A DNA stretch of 15,039 nucleotides from Ectocarpus siliculosus (lineage: Eukaryota; Sar; Phaeophyceae; Ectocarpales; Ectocarpaceae), in contig FN649746.1 of NCBI GenBank assembly GCA_000310025.1, positions 670,526 through 685,564 of the forward strand. Direction: 5' to 3'. A program made the position numbers and the translations under genes. Of this stretch, positions 8,116 through 15,039 are shown one piece after another; positions within the stretch are counted from its first letter, which is position 1; each line of letters opens with the position of its first letter. The notes under the pieces are model-generated. The model did no database searches and was not told where the DNA came from. It saw only the letters and a program-made list of their open reading frames with translations.

Positions 8116-10743
8116 TCGGAATACTCTTCTGTACCCGAAAACCATGCGGAAGGAATAGAGTGGCGTCCAAAATAGATGGGATGGCAACACATGTAAATGG
8201 CGGTTGAGAGAACTACCATTTTCGAAAAGGCGACCGAAGAGACCAATAGTGACGTGTTGCATGGGGCAGCGGGTTGTTTGGTCTGTCGGGGACCTTGGTC
8301 TGAGTGGGTACTGGTGTTTTAGCGTCGGTGTTTCCCTAGGCTTTCCTATTCATCGGGATTTCCAGGGCCGCAAGTGGAGGCGATTTGCCGTTAAAGCAGC
8401 TTTTGCTGTCACGCCGATGGATGACATGGTATCTAGTACGTCTTGCTGGAGGCAAACTGTTTTGTGTGTTCTTGTTGTGTGCTTGTTGGTTGTCTTCGTT
8501 ATGTATTGTTTTTTTTACGAAAACACTTCCATCCACAAATAAATACAAGGATGGGTCCAGGATAATCAAGCAACGAACTCTGCATTGTTTGCGACTTCAT
8601 ATTAGGAAGTCTTTGTTTGGCTGCCCTTTATTGCCAAAAAGGGACAGCTGTCCAAGAAAGGTTTCGTACTGTTGTAGTTTTTTCGTGCCATCTGCTTGTC
8701 TTGGCGGTTGACACGTGGATGGGGACCCTTTCGCTGGCAGGCAGAGAGAGGGAGGGGCCGACGTGCACAAGCAGCAACATCGGCGTGTCCACATGCCTGA
8801 GACACTAAATACTTTGCCCCCCTCTGCGCCCAAGAGAGTACTCTTGCTGTGACGAAGAAAATAACTTCTTAAGTTAATCGTACCTGCCTGCCCACTTCCT
8901 TGTTCGATGGGCGGCGCAGCGCAATCCCTCCCATCTCAACGACAAGCATCACAAAACACGGCCACAGAGCAGAATGGGCGTCTATCGCATTTGTAGGTCA
9001 CACACAAAACACGGAACAATTTACTGAAACATCAACTCGTCATCCTGCCGAATCGCCTCCGGGCAGCACCGCCTTAATTAACTTTACTCGTTTCAAAATA
9101 CTCACGGCCCTGACAGAAAAGCTGTGCCCCCCCCACCAACACCAACAAACGGCCGTGCGTGTGCTGGTTGCCCTTCTTGGGTAATCAGCTGAAAATACGG
9201 GGAAACAGAGAAAGACACCAACCTTTTCACGAGGTGGTTTAAGCCTACAATTACTAAAGTGTGTGGACCAGATCGATCGATGGATTATTTATTTTCCACA
9301 CACTACCAGACAACAACAGCAGCCACAAAACACTTGGATACTAGTACCCCTACTCGCGCAACCATTCGCCTGCCTTCGTCTTCCGCCCTTCCGCGCGATA
9401 AAAACTCCGTCGATCACGACGTCGGCGGCGTGCGTTTGTTGCAAGACTACAGGTCGCACGGCCCAACAAAATCTATCGCACTGTCGAGGGAGGTGTCCAT
9501 CATAAGTTACGATTTACCCACACCAGCCAAACGCTGGCTGGGTTGCCCCCTCCCGACCTCTACACCGTAACTCGCACTTTTTACGCATGCCGTGAATGAA
9601 ACCCAGCGGCGTGTTACGACCGGAGCATTCTTTAAATACCACCAGCTGAAAAAAGAAAACACCCAACATATCTACGTAAACGTACGCCTACTACGACTAC
9701 GACACCAACAACAGGGGACAATCGTACACGCAATGGATCCTGAACTCACTTGGACACATGTCTACAAGAAAAAGCGTTACTGCTATAGATGCAGTCTAGT
9801 CTCGCTTCAGCAACAACAGCGAGCGGCATAACGTACAAGGGATTGCCAGCGTAGCGTTGGAAACGCCGTTGATGCCCGTTCAATCCAATCGCATGAAACA
9901 CACGCACGCGCGTAAACCTCACGCGCGTTCTGGACGCGGGACCCAAACAACGTCTCCGAGCCACACGGAACAAAACTCATGCAAAGAACAAGCAGGTCAT
10001 AAAACATAGTACTGTACTGTACCAGCAAAAAACAAACTACCTGTGCTTCTGTAGATCGGGGTCTAAGACGACGATGCACGGCACCATTCTTGAAGGAAAA
10101 CCAAGGCAAACCATCAGGCAGGTCGCGTCGCTTGGTCTCTACGCGAAACGCCCACACCCGCGAGCTTCTTTCCCTCCCACACCCCAAAGGCGTAATCAGT
10201 CTTCTTTGCCTGGTCCGGGGGGGACCAGACAGCGCGAAAAAGGGGTCGGCGCAAAATGAATCGCAACAACGACGGACGGAACCCCACCGAAAACACACCC
10301 TCATGAACACTACAGTAGTATAATACGCTGAAAACTACAGTATCATACGTGGCCCGTTTCAAGCATTGGACTACACGAGCCGCCCATCTCACTACCCCCC
10401 CCTCCCCCACGCCATTCACCTCAATGCTCTGTTGGCCAGAACCTCCCTCCGAATCGACGTTTCGCCAAAACCTGCTAAACGCATAATGTTACTTTGATTG
10501 TGCGGGAGACCTTTTTTTCTTTTTCCGCTCTTCTTGGGTCGGGCGGCCGTTTAAAAGCATCATCAGCAGAGCCTACCGAGCCAGCGGACCGCCCTCGCGA
10601 GAAATTCAACTTTGTCAAGAAATAGAACAGGGAGGAGGGGGTACGCAGACCCCTATCTATCCCCAACCCAACTCCCTCGATCGCATGCTTCATCCAACGT
10701 GACTACTTAGTAGATTCACGACGGCTGCTGGGGACGAGCCAGC
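8116..10743. other. Convergent intergenic spacer with both 3' UTRs
   Basis: Gene 1 ends at 8115 (+) and gene 2 at 10744 (-). An aataaa at 8538-8543, about 420 bases after the gene 1 stop, is a possible polyadenylation signal. From about 8900 to 10700 the plus strand is A/C-rich, as expected if its complement is the U/G-rich 3' UTR of gene 2. A short hairpin (ccagcca/tggctgg) lies near 9532-9551. Open frames such as 9807-10310 on minus are Cys/Arg-rich and look non-coding. Confidence 0.6.
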
Positions 10744-10872
10744 CTAACGCCGCGGCTGGAAGCTGCCTGCGGAGATTGCCGAGATTATGGAGCCCGTCTC
10801 GTCGGAGTCCTCGTCGGCGGAATCTTCGGCCGCGAAGTTGTCCGCGGCCTGAACAACCGCCCTCCGCGCAGT
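10744..10872 (-). CDS. Gene 2 last exon, acidic C-terminus
   Basis: The acceptor gctcggcag is at 10873-10875 and the stop TAG (cta on the plus strand) is at 10744-10746. The 42 residues start TARRAVVQAADNFAAED, run through an acidic SADEDSDETG and end SAGSFQPRR. The GC-rich third positions and the acidic, serine-rich make-up contrast with the flanking A/C-rich DNA. A second in-frame acceptor eight codons downstream (gttgttcag) would shorten the exon slightly. Confidence 0.6.
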   Translation of the reverse strand, partial: TARRAVVQAADNFAAEDSADEDSDETGSIISAISAGSFQPRR

Positions 10873-12484
10873 CTGCCGAGCAATCCGTTTGTTTTGGCGT
10901 TCACAACAAGGAGGGGAGGGAGGGAGGGGGGCAAGGGACGCTCAGTACATGGAATACAACCTCACGGAGGTAACAGGGTCACCAGTGTCGGTGGTGAGGG
11001 AGGCCGTGCCGTACTTTTCGGGTGTTCGGTCTTGTTTTTTGGTTCCCCACGGGGAGAGGCTTCGCAAGATGCCGCGGTCAAGAGAGCAAACACAAAAAAA
11101 CACCGAAAAGGTTTAACCCGCAATCACTGGAGGGGCATGCCTGGCGAGGACACATTCCCAAAGGAATGCTCCCCATCCACTCCAACACTTCCGCCACGTA
11201 GGGTTCAAGTTAAATTCCCAATGAGACGGAAACATAATAGAAAAAACAACCCAAATCTACACACTAATTTGAGACTGACGTATTTCATTGTCAGCCGGTT
11301 AGCCCAGTCGAGATGCTAACAATAACGCCACACACTCTCTGCAAAAAAAAAAAAAAAGACGCGTCATCAAAGTTGCTATCGGAAACCTTGCACAGCGTGC
11401 TGCTGCACTTGTGCACCGTTAAGCGCTTCCTACTCTGCATCTAAAAAAATAAATTTTATTACCTGCACCCTTGGAGGCTGTTGTCCTGAGACCGAGAGGG
11501 GGGCCACCTCGAACTTCTTGATCCCTCGCTCGGCCGCGCCCTGGCAACGTCATGTTCATTCCCGCCGGAAAAAAACGCCCCATGACAACAAAAATGAGGA
11601 GACGCCGGTAGTTGGATAGGGGGTGGGGTAAGTAAAAGGAGAGGAGATTATTTGCGTGTTGCCGTTTGTCTTCGTGCGTGTTAATCAAAACTTCACGGCC
11701 TTCATGCAGAACAATATATTTGCTCGAGGTTACGAAGGGAGTTCGCATGGTCGCAGGCGGCATGCTGAAGCGGGACCGCTGCCCTTTCGGAGACGGCCAG
11801 TACGCCACCGGTCTCATCGCCGCGGCCGTGTGGGATGCTTGCTGCTGCACGTCTCTGCTGATGGCACGCCTCCCGGCGACTACCTCCAAGAGATACCGCA
11901 AGGAAAAATTCAACAACACACGGATTTCGATTGGGCCAACAACTACCTCTCGAACGGGTAGTCTTTCTGTGACCGCATGAACACCTTCTGAATACAGAAA
12001 AAGGAAGACACCTGTTTGGTGTTATAATAGATTTCTCGCCGAGGGAAAAGGGCTGATCTGCCTGGCAGAAAAAAAAATTATAAAGTTCCGCCGGGCGAAA
12101 ACCCCAACACCTAACCACGGTCACCCAAGCCTGTATCTCGGCGCATGCAAGCATAGCACGACCCACGTACCTGCAACGCTAGCACGTCCTCGGCGTACGG
12201 CAGGGGGACTTCGGTCTCCGGGGGGACAATCCCTGTTGTACCTCTGCCCCTTGCGGTGGAGCCAGCCCCCGCCATGCCGCTAGTGTTGTGGTAGTTGTTG
12301 CCCGCGTAGGTCGCGTTGGACCGCGAAGAGGCGCCGCGCAGACCCGTCCCCGACGATGACGACAGGTGCTGGGAAGCCACCATCGCCTTGTTGTTATCGG
12401 TTCCGGGGGGAGAGGAGCAGCACGAGAGAGGCGTTGACAACGGTTAGCAGCGACGACTACAACAACATTATATAAGAACGACAA

Positions 12485-12520
<36 letters not shown>

Positions 12521-13180
12521 CGGCAACAGAAGAACGATAAAAAACAGCCACGTGATCGGCAGATTGCCAGGAACCCCCGTGTGTTGTGCTGGCGTGATAC
12601 GCGGAGGAGCTGCCAAGCCAGCAGAAGCACTAACAGAAACAGCCTAGATGTTGCGGCAAAACAACCATTTTTTTTCTGTCTATTTGCTGCGGCTGCTCCA
12701 GCTGCTGCTGCTGTTGCAGCTAGCTCACGATTCGAGCACGGACGATTGCTTGAGCTACTCCTACGCCCCTCTACAACGCGAGACTGAGTTGAACGACACC
12801 CGAAGCCACGGCGGGATCAATAAAACGCCCTCCCCGTAACGCCTTGCATCCACAGAAGTAGACAACACGGAGTAAACAGGACTATCAATAGAACGAGTCC
12901 AGAGCACCGCATTTGAACGCACGCGCGCACAAACAACTCATTTGACCCAAGTTACCGCGGATGCAAACAGAACCAACTTCTAGACACACCTTGACCAAGA
13001 TACCCCGGACGCAAACAGAACCAACTTCCAGACACACCTTGACCAAGTTACCCCGACTCTGGGCACGCTCCTTCCAGATCTCCGTGGGCACGGGGGCGGG
13101 GGGCGGCGCGGCCCCCTCCCGCGGATGCACGACGTTTTCCATCATGGAGAGCCTCGGGGCTTGAAACTGCCCCCCCCGCC

Positions 13181-13221
<41 letters not shown>

Positions 13222-15039
13222 ATCTCCTGATCCTCGTCGCCGGCGAAGACGAGAGTGCCCGAGGCGCCGCCCCTGGACGCGGCGCGAGACCGGGACCTCC
13301 GGTGGCGGTCGTTGGAAGGGTTCAGCAGCGAGGCCCCCGAGATGATGACGTTCTTGTCTCTCGGCTTGGAAGAGGCGTGATCTTGTCTAGCATCGCTGTT
13401 AGGGGGGGTGCAGAATGTACGCGCGTGAGATGATACGCTTCTTCTGCTTTACGAGTAACTTGATTTCAGCAGAGGGGGAGTGTACGTGCGTGAGGTGATA
13501 CGCTTCTGTTGTAGGAGTTCTTGATTTCAGGCGGTTCGGGTGAAACAAGTGTCGGGCATCCTTCCCGCGGCAATTGCTGGCGGGCAGCTGCGGTACGAGA
13601 GGGAAGCGGCAGCTCAGCGGGCGGGCGTGAGCGACGATTCTCTGCTGCTCAACAAGTACAGCTGGAGACGACGATCGACGAGGAGAACTGCCCGCAAGGG
13701 GGCTCACAACCGGAATACACACAAAAATGGCAGAATGGGGGACATGAGAGAGAAAGCTAATGCGAGCAGTAGAATCACGGCGTCCAGCCATAACCAGCAG
13801 CCCCCAACCAACCCAACAATCGACGAACACGGGTGCCTTGAAGAAATAGCGCGCTGCACAAGTGCGGTTCCGTCTCCGCTTCTGCACGCAAGTACTCACC
13901 CCCTTTCCTCCGGGTCAGTCGACCCTAACCGTTGCAGGTGGTCTTGCCGCATGCGCCGCTCTCGCTGGGCGAAAGCGTTCTCATCGAAAGAGCTGTACTC
14001 GTCTTGCCGAAGCTGCCGCCTCGGCGGCTCCGGCTCCGGATCCTCCCACCTCACGCCACCGCCGCCGTTCCTGCCGCCGCGGGCCGTGGCCGCCATTCTT
14101 CCGACCTCGCCCGACCTGGCGCCGCCGTCTTGGAATTTCTCCTCCTCGACCCTGTCCTCCTCGTCTTCGTCATCGCTGTACTCGAGGCCGTCTCCAGGGC
14201 GGTACTCTGCCCCGTTGCTGCTGCCGACGTTACCGCCATCGAGGCCGTCTCCGGGGCGGTATTCTGCCCCGCTGCCGCCGCCGCTGTCGCCGTTGCCGAC
14301 GCCGCTGCTACTCCTCCCCCACGGGGCGGGCGAGGAGGAGGAGCCGCCACCCCGGTCTTGCTTCGACGTGCTGGCGCCTTCGGCACCGCTGGCCAGGATC
14401 GGGGAGGAGACCCATCCGCGCCAGGAAGAAAACTCCACCGCAGCAGGGGCGCCGCCGTTGCCGGCGCCGCCGCCACCGGCGCCGCCGCCGGAGGCTGAAA
14501 CGTGTACCCCCGTCGACGAACGGCCAGCTCCGGCGGCGACGGACACGGGCGACACCCCCCCGCCCCCCTTGGTCGACGAGGAACCGCTGCCCGCCGCGGA
14601 CAGGGCGCCGTCGTCGTCGTACTGTCCCGCGCTGCTGCCGAAGATGAGGAACGGCTTCGACGGCGGCCCGGCTTCCGCCGCCCCCGCCCCCGCCCCCGCC
14701 GCCGCCGCCGCCTCCGTCGTCGGGGGGACGTGGCTTCCCGCTGCGGACAAGGCGCCGTCATCGTCATCCTGTCCCGTGCTGCTGCCGATGCTGAGGAACG
14801 GCTTCGACGGCGGCCCGGCTTCCGCCGCCCCCGCCCCCGCCGCCGCCGCCTCCGTCGTCGGGGGGACGTGGCTTCCCGCCGCGGACAGGGCGCCGTCATC
14901 GTCATCCTGTCCCGTGCTGCTGCCGATGCGGAGGAACGGCGTGGACGGCGGCCCTGCCGCTGCTGCCCTCGTCGCCGCCGCCGCCGCCTCCGTCGTCCGG
15001 GCCATGTGGCTGCCCGCCGCAGACAAGGCGCCGTCATAA
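10744..15039 (-). CDS. Gene 2, partial: large disordered repeat protein with polyQ tract and acidic C-terminus
   Basis: I do not recognise this protein. Proposed exons in transcript order are 15039-13900 (open at the window edge), 13395-13038, 12386-12171 and 10872-10744, giving about 613 residues without the 5' end. An in-frame cassette exon at 11883-11734 is possible. Phases match: the first junction is phase 2 (gg plus c gives Gly), the others phase 0. It contains three tandem 46-49-residue repeats, a GAEYRPGDGL doublet, an acidic stretch (SDDEDEED), a charged segment (RQLRQDEYSSFDENAFAQRE), a basic Arg/Ser run (RHRRSRSRAASRGG) that could be a nuclear localisation signal, Q13, and an acidic tail (AAEDSADEDSDETGS). 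There is no catalytic motif or membrane segment. Most of it should be disordered. The internal splice sites are my own choice; the second donor is the least certain. Confidence 0.7.
10873..12170 (-). other. Gene 2 last intron (1298 bp by the simplest model)
   Basis: Donor GTACGT at 12170, acceptor gctcggcag at 10873. It contains A15 on the plus strand (11343-11357), a T-rich minus strand, and the possible cassette exon 11734-11883. Nothing else coding is supported. Confidence 0.55.
11734..11883 (-). CDS. Gene 2, possible additional cassette exon (50 codons)
   Basis: Within the last intron the minus strand stays open and GC3-rich. The acceptor TTGGAG at 11884-11886 follows gaatttttccttgcggtatctc, and a donor TTC|GTAACC lies at 11733. 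The exon would be exactly 150 nt, phase 0 at both ends, and would insert residues including ASHTAAAMRPVAYWPSPKG between ALQ and TARR. The plus strand is also open here with the same third positions, so base composition cannot decide the strand. It may be constitutive, alternative or not an exon at all. Confidence 0.35.
12171..12386 (-). CDS. Gene 2 exon, Ser/Gly/Asn-rich segment
   Basis: The exon is 72 codons, phase 0 at both ends. The acceptor AACAAG|GCG follows a pyrimidine-rich stretch (cctctctcgtgctgctcctctcccccc), and the donor CAG|GTACGT at 12170 is strong. It encodes SSSSGTGLRGASSRSNATY, a Gly/Thr-rich part, then TEVPLPYAEDVLALQ, which continues naturally into the helical-looking start of the last exon. 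No other AG lies between the in-frame upstream TAA and the chosen acceptor. Confidence 0.6.
12387..13037 (-). other. Gene 2 intron with (AAC)n tract and tandem duplication
   Basis: By the preferred model the donor is GTGTGT at 13037 and the acceptor AACAAG at 12387. It contains most of the 48-bp tandem repeat, an interrupted gct/gcag stretch near 12688-12720 and (AAC)12 at 12486-12521. Confidence 0.5.
12486..12521. repeat. (AAC)12 microsatellite
   Basis: Twelve uninterrupted AAC units on the plus strand (GTT on the gene 2 sense strand), within an intron of gene 2. Confidence 0.95.
12955..13050. repeat. Tandem pair of 48-bp repeats at a gene 2 splice donor
   Basis: The units 12955-13002 and 13003-13050 differ at only a few positions. 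The length is a multiple of three. On the minus strand each carries a ggta(a/t)cttggtcaag|gtgtgt donor region, so the 5' splice site of the second visible exon exists in two copies. Confidence 0.9.
13038..13395 (-). CDS. Gene 2 exon with Arg/Ser-rich segment and Q13 tract
   Basis: The acceptor ccccccctaacag is at 13397-13396 and the exon starts with the C that completes a Gly codon. It reads DARQDHASSKPRDKNVIISG, continues through a basic Arg/Ser run and LVFAGDEDQEM, then 13 pure CAG codons and a Pro-rich segment to WKERAQSRG. Two donors are possible. GTAACT at 13051 leaves phase 1, which fits no visible downstream acceptor. AAG|GTGTGT at 13037 leaves phase 0, which fits the next exon, so it is preferred. 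A 48-bp duplication repeats both sites downstream. Confidence 0.65.
13182..13220. repeat. (CTG)13, coding polyglutamine in gene 2
   Basis: Thirteen pure CTG units on plus read as 13 CAG codons on the gene 2 sense strand, in the frame of the surrounding exon. With no CAA interruption the tract is likely to vary in length between strains. Confidence 0.95.
13396..13899 (-). other. Gene 2 intron (504 bp) with a diverged direct repeat
   Basis: Donor GTGAGT at 13899, acceptor ccccccctaacag at 13396, phase 2. Two diverged direct copies (13416-13469 and 13481-13530) share tgtacg(c/t)gcgtgag, tgatacgcttct and cttgatttcag. Confidence 0.65.
13900..15039 (-). CDS. Gene 2, first visible exon (5' truncated by the window)
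   Basis: The frame is open from the window edge to the donor GG|GTGAGT at 13899, about 379 codons, leaving in phase 2. It is rich in Ala, Gly, Ser and Pro with strong GC bias at third positions. It holds the 46-49-residue repeats, a glycine-rich zone, two copies of GAEYRPGDGL 57 nt apart, and then a charged, more ordered-looking end (RWEDPEPEPPRRQLRQDEY). The opposite strand is also open over this whole stretch, a consequence of the GC-rich repeats. The minus strand is chosen because its exon joins in phase with the next and its composition is less extreme. Confidence 0.75.
14184..14297. repeat. 57-bp direct repeat coding GAEYRPGDGL twice
   Basis: The stretch gaggccgtctcc followed by ggggcggtattctgcccc (with small changes) occurs at 14184 and again at 14241. 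On the minus strand it encodes two 19-residue units in the same frame. Confidence 0.8.
14596..15018. repeat. Three tandem coding repeats (147, 138, 138 bp)
   Basis: Units begin at 14596, 14743 and 14881, each with gc(g/a)gaca(a/g)ggcgccgtc, and a fourth start at 15019 runs out of the window. All lengths are multiples of three. On minus each unit encodes GALSAAGSH, a Thr/Glu/Ala-rich part, GPPS(K/T)PFL, GSS(T/A)GQ and a run of Asp. Confidence 0.92.

Noticed and set aside
8620-8648. Hairpin in the region after gene 1
   Set aside because: The arms (gctgcccttt and aaagggacagc) are imperfect and short; common by chance and not supported as a regulatory structure.
9807-10310. 167-codon open frame on minus downstream of gene 2
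   Set aside because: It is Cys/Arg-rich with no domain pattern and lies where the gene 2 3' UTR is expected. Overlapping frames are equally open.
13051-13052. GTAACT as the donor of the gene 2 polyQ exon
   Set aside because: It leaves phase 1, and the next exon has only a phase 0 acceptor after an in-frame stop. The AAG|GTGTGT donor 14 bases downstream fits instead. It could still be used if an unseen small exon lies between.
13540-15039. 499-codon open frame on plus
   Set aside because: It is the antisense of gene 2 exon sequence. GC-rich triplet repeats keep several frames open; the minus strand has phase-consistent splicing into further coding exons.
1-15039. CRISPR array, bacterial operon or phage element
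   Set aside because: The repeats are microsatellites, coding repeats or eukaryotic mobile elements, and both genes are spliced; nothing prokaryotic is seen.

Overview
This is eukaryotic nuclear DNA with two multi-exon genes that converge on a spacer of about 2.6 kb. Both genes have GT-AG introns of several hundred bases to over 2 kb, GC-rich third codon positions, CAG/CTG microsatellites and low-complexity Ala/Gly/Ser-rich coding sequence. That combination fits a stramenopile, most likely a brown alga similar to Ectocarpus. The organism call is inference; no marker gene is present.

Layout. Positions 1-998 are 5' flank. It holds a tRNA-derived SINE-like element (about 160-494) and a perfect 43-bp palindrome (753-795). 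Positions 999-8115 (+) hold gene 1, with six exons joining to a 533-residue protein; every junction agrees in phase. Its introns carry a short transposon-like foldback element (2040-2530), a second copy of the SINE-body repeat (6989-7099) and a (TGC)19 tract. Positions 8116-10743 are non-coding spacer containing both 3' ends. Positions 10744-15039 (-) hold gene 2, whose 5' part lies outside the window. At least four exons encode a long, apparently disordered protein with tandem 46-49-residue repeats, a Q13 tract and an acidic tail.

The main result is gene 1. Its N-terminal helical region (about residues 1-135, plus a helical linker to about 215) resembles the four-helix-bundle domain of MLKL and of its plant and fungal HeLo/RPW8-like relatives. 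It is followed by a protein kinase-like domain of the TKL type whose catalytic loop reads HGHLTSSN instead of HRDxKxxN, and which has no glycine-rich loop. The protein ends in one hydrophobic segment with a short tail. Helical bundle plus pseudokinase is the architecture of the necroptosis effector MLKL; the C-terminal membrane anchor is an addition. A role in cell death or immunity is inference from architecture, not shown by the sequence.

The two genes show no obvious functional link. They are convergent neighbours.
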